DNA of 7,835 bases from Bacteroidales bacterium. GTDB lineage: Bacteria > Bacteroidota > Bacteroidia > Bacteroidales > P3. Each line of letters starts with the position of its first letter. Positions within the stretch are counted from its first letter, which is position 1. A model generated the notes under the pieces. It was given only the letters and a program-made list of their open reading frames with translations. It did no database searches and was not told where the DNA came from. A program made the position numbers and the translations under genes. Positions 1 through 6,196 of the stretch are shown in pieces. The stretch covers positions 1-7,835 of the forward strand of contig CAAGHV010000129.1 in the NCBI GenBank assembly GCA_900769785.1. The letters run 5' to 3'.

Positions 1-4
1 ACCC

Positions 5-63
5 GGGTCTTAGCCACATCAACACCCGGGTGTTGCGACGCAAAAAGGGGGGTGTTGTGACGC
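5..63. repeat. GC-rich palindromic, imperfect tandem repeat
   Basis: Positions 20-35 form a perfect 16-bp palindrome (CAACACCC/GGGTGTTG). Its right half starts a 14-nt unit, GGGTGTTGCGACGC at 28-41, repeated with one mismatch at 50-63 (GGGTGTTGTGACGC). A more degenerate start of the same unit (GGGTCTT) lies at 5-11, giving a period of about 22-23 bp. The block is much richer in GC than the rest of the intergenic DNA. One frame is open from 3 to 80, but it translates the repeat and resembles no family I know. The array may continue to the left of the window, so its full size is unknown. Its function is unknown; a dispersed intergenic repeat is the simplest reading. Confidence 0.55.
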
Positions 64-305
64 TAGTGGTATATCACTGATTTTCAAGGGGTATTTTTTG
101 CCAATAAATATCTCCAATCCGACGCTCCTGTACCCAATATGCACGTACTCGACGCAGAGACGCGCCGCGGAGTGTATCCAGTTCCCACATATATAATATA
201 AGCAACCTTGATAAAGTTAATGTTCCGCAAATCACTTGCAAAGTATCATTATATGCTTATATCGGTTATACTATTTATAATGACCGATTTGAGTTTTAAT
301 TTTGT
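64..305. other. Intergenic stretch without a recognisable gene
   Basis: No credible ORF is seen on either strand. Small structures present are a near-loopless hairpin at 65-78 (AGTGGTATATCACT, one G-T pair) and an imperfect GC-rich hairpin at 157-178 (GAGACGCGCC facing GGAGTGTATC, 8 of 10 positions pairing). ATATAAGC at 196-203 is mirrored by GCTTATAT at 255-262. At 279-295 a 17-nt word, AATGACCGATTTGAGTT, differs by one base from the right arm of the inverted-repeat element near 5751-5767. The upstream words AGTGTA, CACATATA and ATAAGCAA also occur in the same order in both places. This stretch could therefore be a decayed copy of that element, but AT-rich words match easily by chance. Confidence 0.35.
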
Positions 306-307
306 GC

Positions 308-350
308 AACAAAAACAAAAAAGTAGATTCCCCGAGAGGAAGGGAATCTA
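308..350 (-). terminator. Rho-independent terminator of the PepSY-like gene
   Basis: Read on the minus strand, a 9-bp perfect stem TAGATTCCC/GGGAATCTA (342-350 with 324-332) with a 9-nt loop is followed at once by CTTTTTTGTTTTTGTTG. It lies 27 bases beyond the stop codon of the minus-strand gene ending at 378, the right place and orientation to end that transcript. The plus-strand side lacks a good T-run, so it is probably one-directional. Confidence 0.85.
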
Positions 351-377
351 TTATGTTTTCAATAAAGTCAAATAATA

Positions 378-815
378 CTAATAATCTATTCGTTTAAATT
401 CTCCTTTTTTGTTGAACTTAAGTTCTATGTTGTTTGTTAGGTCAACTTCGTAGTGGTGATGTTCTCTTTTTATTTTTTCTATACGGCTACCGGAATAGTT
501 GTTAGCTACATAGTCTAATATATTTTGCATAATCACCCCCTTAGGTATTTCGGTCATAGGACTTTTTATTTCTTTCCATTCACCTTTTTGGTCAAATTCT
601 ATTTTTGTCTTGTTTTCAAGATAAACATCGTATGCTACTTCCAATCCGTCTTTATCCATTTCGGCTTTAAGTACTTTTACATCGGTCCAATAAGTTGTCA
701 AAAACTTTTGTGCTTTCTCGGGTAGTTGTTCCACTTTGATAGGACGGTCATGTCCTGCAAAAATAGTTCCCAATCCCATAAACAAACTTACTGTCAATAA
801 AATCATTTTTTTCAT
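378..815 (-). CDS. Secreted PepSY-like domain protein
   Basis: A 145-residue secreted protein of the small PepSY-like family (often called 'putative beta-lactamase-inhibitor-like, PepSY-like'), common in Bacteroidetes. Residues 1-20 look like a signal peptide: Lys2-Lys3, a hydrophobic run, then TIFA before the probable cut at Ala20. Two tandem PepSY-like half-repeats follow. Residues 25-84 contain LPEKAQKFL and end in the hallmark IEFDQKGEWKEI. Residues 89-145 end in LKFNKKGEFKRIDY. No lipobox is present, so the product is probably soluble in the periplasm. It resembles the product of 885-1331 in layout, suggesting a duplicated pair; the 69-nt gap would allow co-transcription. Met4 is an alternative start. 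Family members are thought to bind or modulate other envelope proteins, but no function is established, and the beta-lactamase link is only a fold comparison. Confidence 0.85.
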   Translation of the reverse strand: MKKMILLTVSLFMGLGTIFAGHDRPIKVEQLPEKAQKFLTTYWTDVKVLKAEMDKDGLEVAYDVYLENKTKIEFDQKGEWKEIKSPMTEIPKGVIMQNILDYVANNYSGSRIEKIKREHHHYEVDLTNNIELKFNKKGEFKRIDY

Positions 816-884
816 AATCTAAGTCTTTTTTTTTCTAATGATACAATTATTTTAATTTACTAAACAAATTACTATTCGATTGGT

Positions 885-1331
885 TTAATCTTCATATCTT
901 TCAAAGTTGAACGAAAGGTCAAACACCAATTCCAAACCATTGTTTAGCTCTACATCGTAAGTGAAAGTATTCCTATCTATTTCTACCGCATACGATTCGG
1001 GGTGATTGGTTTCGATATAGTCGCATATCTGTTCGCCCAATACGCTACTTGGCACCGAGCCGGAGTGGCAATCTACATTATACCACTCACCATCGCCCTT
1101 GAAGTCTACATTGTTACCACTAGTAAAATTCACTTCATACGAATGCTCTAATATTTCGTTGTCTTCCATTATATATGAAATGGTTTCGTTGGGGAAATGT
1201 GTATTCAAAAATTCTCTTGCCAAAAGAGGAAGGTCATTGAAAGTAATTTTTGTGTACTCGTCTTCACAGCTTGTGAATAAAAACATGGTAGATAGTACCA
1301 TTGATGCTAGGATTAAATTTACTCTTTTCAT
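885..1331 (-). CDS. PepSY-like lipoprotein
   Basis: A 148-residue lipoprotein counted from the ATG at 1331. The frame is open to an upstream ATG at 1364, but the inner start gives a clean lipoprotein signal (MKR, hydrophobic core, FLFTSC with acceptor Cys22) and has AAGAAGAGAAAAA just before it, so I prefer it. After Cys22 comes the acidic run EDE, resembling the lipoprotein export signal described in some Bacteroidetes, so surface exposure is possible. Two PepSY-like repeats follow. The first (about 29-87) has LPLLAREFLNTHF and VDFKGDGEWYNVD; the second (about 92-148) has YDVELNNGLELVFD. The arrangement matches the neighbour at 378-815, consistent with tandem duplication. No TAnnTTTG promoter was found in 1332-1506, so it may be transcribed from upstream. 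No ligand or partner can be inferred. Confidence 0.83.
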   Translation of the reverse strand: MKRVNLILASMVLSTMFLFTSCEDEYTKITFNDLPLLAREFLNTHFPNETISYIMEDNEILEHSYEVNFTSGNNVDFKGDGEWYNVDCHSGSVPSSVLGEQICDYIETNHPESYAVEIDRNTFTYDVELNNGLELVFDLSFNFERYED

Positions 1332-1506
1332 TTTTTCTCTTCTTTTTTGTGTTACATTATTCATTAATATGCTTCTTTATTTTGTAGATTACTTCATTTT
1401 TGTAATCATTACAACTATTTAGTGCCAAAAGCATCAAAAATCTTTCGCTTATACTACTGATATTAATATTCTTTAATGAAAATATTAAAAGAAAAACATT
1501 GGGATG

Positions 1507-2253
1507 TTAAAACCCTAAAGCTGGTAAATTCATGTCTTCGACAAGTTTTCTCATTATCTTATCGGCTTCTCTAATTATCTGTCTAGCCCAATATAATTTT
1601 TGTTCTACTTGTTGATTTGCTGTGAGTTTCCAATCGAGTCCCGGTGTGTTGCGCATCTTTTCGGTAAGATAAAACGAACACAAAGCTGCCGATACCGAGA
1701 TATTGAAACTTTCGGTAAATCCATACATCGGGATTTTAACAAAAGCATCGGCATTTTTTATAGCCGTTTCAGTAAGGCCAGTCTTTTCTGTACCAAACAC
1801 TAGTGCTATAGGTTGACTAATATTCAAATCCTGCAACATTACATCGTTTTCGTGCGGAAGTGTAGCTATTATCTTGTATCCCTTCTTACGCAAATCATCG
1901 TATGCCAACAAGGTATTGTTTTCATCTTTTTTGTTGTAACGATAGTAGTTTACCCACTTCGACGAGCCCAATGCCACATCGGGATTCAATGTATATTCGT
2001 ATTGATTTTCTATAATGTGAACATCTTGTATTCCAAAACAATCGGCGGTACGTAGAACTGCGCTTGCATTTTGCGATTGGAATATATCTTCCATCACCAA
2101 AGTTATATGTTTGGTACGATTTTGTATGTTTTGGTCGAGAAGTTGACGTTTGTTTTCCGAAAAGAATTCGGATAGAGCTTCGTACAACTGTTCTTTTTGT
2201 TCGTAAGTGTAGTTACTGAATAACTGACTGTATTTTTGTTTAATTTCGGGCAT
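1507..2253 (-). CDS. trmH: TrmH/SpoU-family RNA 2'-O-methyltransferase
   Basis: A 248-residue SPOUT-class enzyme that should transfer a methyl group from S-adenosylmethionine to a ribose 2'-OH in RNA. All three SpoU motifs are present. Motif 1 is QNASAVLRTAD (61-71), with catalytic-type Arg68 and Asn62. Motif 2 is LVFGTEKTGL (151-160). Motif 3 is IPMYGFTESFNISVSAA (174-190), part of the trefoil knot that binds the cofactor. Residues 1-47 form a helical extension and 200-248 a basic helical tail, as in TrmH, which methylates G18 of the tRNA D-loop. There is no N-terminal L30e-like RNA-binding domain of the RlmB/TsnR type. The length is near that of TrmH, so tRNA Gm18 methylation is most likely, but the family is broad and the substrate is inferred. 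It is divergent from the gene at 2414. No clear terminator follows its stop. Confidence 0.9.
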   Translation of the reverse strand: MPEIKQKYSQLFSNYTYEQKEQLYEALSEFFSENKRQLLDQNIQNRTKHITLVMEDIFQSQNASAVLRTADCFGIQDVHIIENQYEYTLNPDVALGSSKWVNYYRYNKKDENNTLLAYDDLRKKGYKIIATLPHENDVMLQDLNISQPIALVFGTEKTGLTETAIKNADAFVKIPMYGFTESFNISVSAALCSFYLTEKMRNTPGLDWKLTANQQVEQKLYWARQIIREADKIMRKLVEDMNLPALGF

Positions 2254-2307
2254 ATCAATTTGTATTTATGTAGATTAGAGTATAATCAATAATTATTTTC
2301 TATTTTG

Positions 2308-2315
2308 CAAAGATA
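2308..2315 (-). promoter_or_regulatory. Candidate -7 element for the methyltransferase gene
   Basis: On the minus strand this reads TATCTTTG, an exact match to the Bacteroidetes sigma-ABfr -7 consensus TAnnTTTG, about 55 bp before the trmH start codon. No good TTTG lies 19-21 bp further upstream. A second exact match (TACATTTG, 2362-2369) lies farther from the gene. Which one is used cannot be decided from the sequence. Confidence 0.5.
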
Positions 2316-2400
2316 GCAATTATTTTGTTATTTGGTTTTCTTTGCTTCTGCAACCAATTTGCAAATGTAGAAATTATTTCCGTGTTTGAATACTTTTTTG

Positions 2401-2408
2401 TACCTTTG
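2401..2408 (+). promoter_or_regulatory. Candidate -7 element for the His-rich protein/TonB receptor pair
   Basis: TACCTTTG matches the Bacteroidetes -7 consensus TAnnTTTG exactly. A weak -33 (TTTC, 2377-2380) sits 20 bp upstream. Transcription should begin close to 2414, which makes the first ATG at 2414 nearly leaderless. The in-frame ATG at 2426 would leave a leader of roughly a dozen bases. No other convincing promoter was found before the receptor gene, so this one may serve both. Confidence 0.55.
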
Positions 2409-2413
2409 CAATC

Positions 2414-2764
2414 ATGAAACAGATAATGAAAAACATATTAGGATACTTTCTTATAGCACTTTACATGTGCTTTACTGTTTCTACATCCATGTTTATTCAT
2501 ACCCATTATTACGAAGGTGAGAGTGTCGTTCACTCCCATCCCTTCCTTATGGGCGAGGGTGGGGCATTAAATCATACACACACTGTTTCCCAATCGGTTT
2601 TTATACATTATATCTCTTCAACTTTATTGTTGGTTATATCATCGGCAATAGGGGTTGCAGTATTATTTACAACTCTTTCTAAAGAATATAGCCATGAAGT
2701 ACAAGCAGGAGAGTCTAGGTATATCCTCTATTTTTCGTTGAGAGCCCCACCGGTGGCTTCCTGA
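2414..2764 (+). CDS. His-rich two-helix membrane protein, putative metal-binding partner of the TonB receptor
   Basis: A 116-residue protein (112 if the ATG at 2426 is used). Residues 8-27 form a hydrophobic segment that could be an uncleaved signal anchor. Residues 28-66 form a polar loop with three His-x-His pairs (29/31, 40/42 in HSHPF, 54/56 in NHTHT) plus His65. Residues 68-87 form a second membrane helix, followed by a short tail ending LRAPPVAS. With the N-terminus inside, the His-rich loop faces the periplasm. I recall similar small proteins with FHxH, HSHPF and a terminal LRAPP beside TonB-dependent receptors in other Bacteroidetes, but have no name for them. The HxH spacing suggests binding of zinc, copper, nickel or a related metal; this is inference. 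It lies 153 bp before the receptor start on the same strand, so co-transcription is likely. It has no catalytic motif and no resemblance to a known permease. Confidence 0.75.
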   Translation: MKQIMKNILGYFLIALYMCFTVSTSMFIHTHYYEGESVVHSHPFLMGEGGALNHTHTVSQSVFIHYISSTLLLVISSAIGVAVLFTTLSKEYSHEVQAGESRYILYFSLRAPPVAS

Positions 2765-2917
2765 GAACCAATAAAGAAATTAGGACTGCCTAAATTAATA
2801 ATCTTCTTATAAATAAAAAATAAAATCAGAAAAATAAGCATTAATTTTTCTGCTGATGATATTGTGCTATGTAGCGATATCGTTGGCGTAATACTATGCT
2901 CAAAAACAAAAAAAATA

Positions 2918-5224
2918 ATGAAACATTCATATATAAACTATAGATTTTTGCTTATAACAATTGCTGTTTTTTGTTTAAGCATGTTGCCATTACAGGCACA
3001 AACAAAAACAGATTCACATATCCATGGCCATGTTTTGGATGCCAAAACGGGCGAACATCTTCCGTATGTAAACATATACATTAAAGGTACCAACATTGGT
3101 ACTGTTACCAACGAAAGCGGGCATTATCATATCGAAAACTTGCCTATAGGAACACACACTGTAGTAGCATCGTGTATGGGTTACAAAACAGTGGAAAAAA
3201 CAGCAACTATAAAATCGCATAAGGCCAATGTTCAGCTACATTTCGAAATAGAAGAAAACGCCATGGTGATAAAAGATGTAGTGGTGTCGGCCAACCGTTG
3301 CGAAGTAGATCGCAAAGAAGCGGCCACTATTGTGAATATCATAAGTCCCGATGTGTTTGCCAATACCAATTCGGTAAACCTTGCTGAAGGGTTGAACTTC
3401 CAAGCCGGATTGAGGGTAGAGAACACTTGTCAAAACTGTGGAGTAAACGCAGTGCGCATAAATGGTTTGGAAGGCAAATACTCTCAAATACTCATTGACA
3501 GTCGCCCTGTTTTCAGCTCGCTGGCAGGCGTGTATGGTTTAGAACAAATTCCCGTATCTATGATGGAACGTGTAGAAGTAATACGCGGAGGTGGCTCAGC
3601 AATATTCGGAGCCAATGCCATTGGTGGAGTTGTAAATATAATAACACGCGAACCCATACGAAACTCATTAGACATATCCAACACCACACAGTTGATAGGC
3701 GGAAAAGCATGGGACAACGTTACATCGGTGAATGCTGCACTGATAGCTCCCAATAGAAAAATGGGCGCTTACATTTTTGGGATGGCTCGAGATAGACAAG
3801 GTTACGACCATGACGATGACGGCTATACCGAACTAGGAAAACTAAAAGGAACTTCAATTGGACTGAGAGCCTACTACAAATTCTCCGATAACTCTAAACT
3901 ATCGGCCGAATACCATGCAATGCACGAATTTCGTAGAGGTGGCGATAGTATAGATATGATGCCTCACCAGGTAACGGTGGCCGAGCAAGCCGAACATTAC
4001 ATTAATGGTGGAAGCCTTACTTACGACTTTATTTCGGACGATACAAAAACTCGCTTCTCGCTATTCTCGTCGATACAAACCGTTGACCGAAAAACCTATT
4101 ATGGCACACAATATGATGTGAATGCTTATGGAACTTCGAACGACTTCAGTTTGGTAAGTGGTGGACAGTTCAATTATTCGTTCGACAAGCTGCTCTTTAT
4201 GCCATCGGAGTTTGTGGCCGGCTTGGAATACTCCGTCAATCAGTTGGAGGATATACAACTTGCTTACAATAGAACATTGGAACAAAATATTTATATAGCC
4301 AGTGCTTTTGCCCAAAACGAATGGAAAAATCAACGTATGGGATTGCTTTTGGGTGTGCGTGCCGATAAGCATAATTTGGTAGACAATGTAGAGATTAGTC
4401 CGCGTGCCAACCTGCGCTATGCCTTTGGCAAAACATTGGTGGGCCGACTCAGTTACTCGTCGGGATTTAGAGCACCGCAGGCTTTCGACGAGGATTTGCA
4501 CATTATGGCTGTAGGTGGCGAAGTGGCCATCATAAGTTTAAGTCCCGAACTTGAACCCGAACACTCAAAAAGTATAAGTGGGTCGCTGACATGGACCCCC
4601 AAGATAGGCGACAACGAATTGATGCTTCTTGCCGAAGGTTTTTATACCAATCTGAGTGATGTGTTTGTACTTTCCGAAATAGGTTTCGACACACAAGGCA
4701 ACCTATTGCTCGAACGCCAAAACGGGTCGGGAGCATACGTAGCCGGGGTAAATATGGAGGCAACCTATTCGCCATTCATAGACCTAAACTTCCAGCTGGG
4801 TTATACCTATCAGCAAAGCCGATACAAGGAACCCGAACAATGGTCGGCCGACGTGGAGGCACAGACCCGAATGTTTCGCACCCCCGACCACTACGGATAC
4901 TTCACCATCGACTATACCATGCTCAACCAGCTTAAGTTATCGCTTTCGGGAACATATACCGGCAGTATGCTTGTGCAACACTTTGCCGGATATGTCGAAA
5001 AGGACATGCAGGTTGAAACACCGCAGTTTTTCGACATGACAGTGAAGGTGGCATACAACATCAAAGTATCGAACAATAGCAGTTTAGAAATAAATGCCGG
5101 CATCAAAAATATTTTCAACTCTTATCAAAACGATTTTGACAAAGGCGCCAACCGCGATGCCGGGTTTATATATGGCCCTAGTTTGCCCCGAACTTTGTTT
5201 GTGGGAATAAAGATGGGAATATAA
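2918..5224 (+). CDS. TonB-dependent outer-membrane receptor with carboxypeptidase-regulatory-like domain
   Basis: A 768-residue receptor of the CirA/FepA-like type, expected to import a scarce ligand across the outer membrane with energy from TonB-ExbBD. The frame is open from an ATG at 2864, but the ATG at 2918 begins a good signal peptide (MKHSYINYRF, then a hydrophobic run, cleaved near LQA/Q at 27/28), so I start there. Domains: carboxypeptidase-regulatory-like beta-sandwich at about 33-112; TonB-box-like VIKDVVVSANR at 117-127; plug at about 130-245 with INGLEGKYSQILIDSRP, IERV-like MERVEVIRGGGSAIFG and GGVVNIIT; then a 22-strand-type barrel with SYSSGFRAPQAFDEDLH (512-528) and a C-terminal hydrophobic strand (KNIFN at 730-734). 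Unusual points are HIHGH (34-38) just after the signal, CQNCG (171-175) in the plug and a DHDDDG loop (297-302). There is no SusD partner, so glycan uptake is unlikely. The ligand is unknown; a metal or metal complex is the best guess given the His-rich neighbour. Confidence 0.93.
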   Translation: MKHSYINYRFLLITIAVFCLSMLPLQAQTKTDSHIHGHVLDAKTGEHLPYVNIYIKGTNIGTVTNESGHYHIENLPIGTHTVVASCMGYKTVEKTATIKSHKANVQLHFEIEENAMVIKDVVVSANRCEVDRKEAATIVNIISPDVFANTNSVNLAEGLNFQAGLRVENTCQNCGVNAVRINGLEGKYSQILIDSRPVFSSLAGVYGLEQIPVSMMERVEVIRGGGSAIFGANAIGGVVNIITREPIRNSLDISNTTQLIGGKAWDNVTSVNAALIAPNRKMGAYIFGMARDRQGYDHDDDGYTELGKLKGTSIGLRAYYKFSDNSKLSAEYHAMHEFRRGGDSIDMMPHQVTVAEQAEHYINGGSLTYDFISDDTKTRFSLFSSIQTVDRKTYYGTQYDVNAYGTSNDFSLVSGGQFNYSFDKLLFMPSEFVAGLEYSVNQLEDIQLAYNRTLEQNIYIASAFAQNEWKNQRMGLLLGVRADKHNLVDNVEISPRANLRYAFGKTLVGRLSYSSGFRAPQAFDEDLHIMAVGGEVAIISLSPELEPEHSKSISGSLTWTPKIGDNELMLLAEGFYTNLSDVFVLSEIGFDTQGNLLLERQNGSGAYVAGVNMEATYSPFIDLNFQLGYTYQQSRYKEPEQWSADVEAQTRMFRTPDHYGYFTIDYTMLNQLKLSLSGTYTGSMLVQHFAGYVEKDMQVETPQFFDMTVKVAYNIKVSNNSSLEINAGIKNIFNSYQNDFDKGANRDAGFIYGPSLPRTLFVGIKMGI

Positions 5225-5248
5225 TTAACCCGATAAAACAAATATTAC

Positions 5249-5296
5249 AATGGGCAGTATTATCTGAAGGTAGTACAGCCCATTATTGTTTGTGTA
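5249..5296 (+). terminator. Probable terminator of the TonB receptor transcript
   Basis: AATGGGC (5249-5255) pairs perfectly with GCCCATT (5278-5284). After an A-A mismatch the stem continues as GTATTA (5257-5262) with TAGTAC (5271-5276, one T-G pair), leaving an 8-nt loop. The T-containing run ATTGTTTGTG follows. It lies 24 bases after the receptor stop codon. The T-run is interrupted, so termination may be partial. Confidence 0.7.
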
Positions 5297-5409
5297 GGCT
5301 TTGCCAATTGGAATAACTAAAATGTACACATGGATATCTATACACTGCTGTAAATTGCTTCATGGAGGAATGTTGTAAGGTTGAAGACATTGTGTCAATT
5401 ATCGGTTGA

Positions 5410-5532
5410 TATAGACTTAAAATTCTAGGCGATGTAGCCCGAATATCAATCCCTATGTCGGTGTTATTATTAGGCGAGGTGGATAAATTGCCTCATGATG
5501 CAAATCGATTTCTTTGTTCGAGGTATTTCTGA
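5410..5532 (+). pseudogene. Possible relic of a PepSY-like protein gene
   Basis: An open stretch ends MSVLLLGEVDKLPHDANRFL, then CSRYF and a stop at 5530. The segment KLPHDANRFLCSRYF fits the opening of the PepSY-like repeat seen in both minus-strand genes here (LPEKAQKFLTTYW and LPLLAREFLNTHF): LP, Ala four residues on, Phe-Leu, then Tyr/His and an aromatic residue. The rest of the domain is not found in any nearby frame, and an inverted-repeat element starts 55 bp downstream. The match is short, so it may be coincidence. If real, this is a truncated remnant and unlikely to be functional. Confidence 0.2.
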
Positions 5533-5586
5533 TTTATATTTCAAACAATTGTTGCAACTTTCCAATTCGCAACTATAAGTATCGGA

Positions 5587-5773
5587 ATATTTAACCCAAA
5601 TCATTCGTTAAAAATAGTGTAACACATATAAGCAATATATACACAATACTTTATAACAAATTGTTTCTAGTTGCCGTTATTAGAAAAATCAAGGTCTAAT
5701 ATATTGTATAATAACTATATGTGCCATAAATCTAAACCTCAAAAACTCCGAATGACCGATTTGGGTTAAATAT
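5587..5773. repeat. MITE-like element with 16-bp perfect inverted repeats
   Basis: The left arm ATATTTAACCCAAATC (5587-5602) is the exact reverse complement of the right arm GATTTGGGTTAAATAT (5758-5773). Pairing resumes inward with ATTCG (5603-5607) against CGAAT (5749-5753), leaving GACC unpaired on the right, and again with CACATATA (5623-5630) against a matching TATATGTG near 5716-5723. The whole 187 bp can thus fold into one long interrupted hairpin. There is no ORF inside. The size, terminal repeats, AT-richness and non-coding interior fit a miniature inverted-repeat element. No clear target-site duplication was found at the ends. A partner copy may exist near 186-303. A structured RNA is the alternative. 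Confidence 0.55.
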
Positions 5774-5969
5774 ATGTAGATGATTTGTCGGTTGAATTAA
5801 ATTCCATGCATAATTTCCAAAAATTGATTTGTGAACTATTTTGCGGAATATCCATCTTGCAAGGCAAAAAATGCAAAGTCTGTAAAACTTAATACTAGGG
5901 TGATAAATTTAAGAATTTGCGATGTGTCGAAAAATGCCTTATTTTGGTATAAAATGCCCTTCAAGAGGT

Positions 5970-6025
5970 GTTTTGTTGACCTTGGAAGGTCAGAAAACAG
6001 ACCTTATAAGGTTGAAAAATCAACC
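5970..6025. repeat. Cluster of three abutting palindromes
   Basis: Three inverted repeats follow one another within 56 bp. TGACCTT/AAGGTCA (5977-5983 with 5986-5992, GG between) is extended by GTTTT/AAAAC (5970-5974 with 5994-5998) across a small internal loop. ACCTTATAAGGT (6001-6012) is a perfect 12-bp palindrome. GGTTGA/TCAACC (6010-6015 with 6020-6025) has an AAAA loop. The first two share the half-site GACCTT, so they look like a repeated operator or repeat unit 22 bp apart. The third overlaps the second at GGT, so the two stems are mutually exclusive in a single strand. Function unknown. Confidence 0.5.
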
Positions 6026-6133
6026 ATGAAACGTTATCCATTGAAAGGACTAAATTCAGATATTTATAATCAAATTAATCAATAAATCAAAATCTATATT
6101 TATGCCCTATAATTACGATACAGATATATTTTG

Positions 6134-6186
6134 GCTACGTGTATTAAAATGTTGCAAGTGAGTAAATAAAATTTTTATCACGTAGC
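6134..6186. repeat. Inverted repeat / hairpin upstream of an orphan terminator
   Basis: GCTACGTG (6134-6141) is the exact reverse complement of CACGTAGC (6179-6186). With one bulged base the stem continues through ATTAAAAT against ATTTTTAT for most positions, giving a hairpin of about 15 pairs. It lies 10 bases before the terminator-like hairpin at 6197. Together they resemble the 3' part of a structured non-coding transcript, although no promoter was recognised. Confidence 0.45.
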
Positions 6187-6196
6187 AGTTCGGTTG

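Noticed and set aside
3..80. Open frame at the left edge that could be the end of a gene
   Set aside because: It mostly translates the GC-rich repeat units (TRVLRRKKGG-like) and resembles no protein family, so repeat DNA explains it better.
1332..1364. Upstream start for the PepSY-like lipoprotein at 1364
   Set aside because: It adds a charged 11-residue extension before a standard lipoprotein signal; the ATG at 1331 has the better leader and N-terminus.
1460..1495. TTAATATT/AATATTAA hairpin after the methyltransferase gene
   Set aside because: The stem is entirely A-T and lacks a T-run in the minus direction, so it is a poor terminator; such stems are common in AT-rich spacers.
2747..2756. 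CCACCGGTGG perfect palindrome at the end of the His-rich protein gene
   Set aside because: Ten bases long, inside codons for the APPVAS tail, with no T-run after it; probably incidental.
2780..2793. TTAGG/CCTAA small inverted repeat between the His-rich protein and the receptor
   Set aside because: Only 5 bp with a 4-nt loop and no T-run; too weak to call a terminator or attenuator.
2864..2917. Upstream start for the TonB receptor at 2864
   Set aside because: It would place 18 mixed residues before a complete signal peptide that starts at the ATG at 2918.
4061..4501. 146-codon minus-strand frame inside the receptor gene
   Set aside because: It is antisense to conserved TonB-receptor barrel coding sequence and has no features of its own.
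5831..6085. 84-codon plus-strand frame in the long intergenic region
   Set aside because: No signal, membrane segment or recognisable domain, odd composition, and three palindromes occupy its 3' third. It is more likely a chance opening in structured non-coding DNA, though transcript or homology evidence could revive it.
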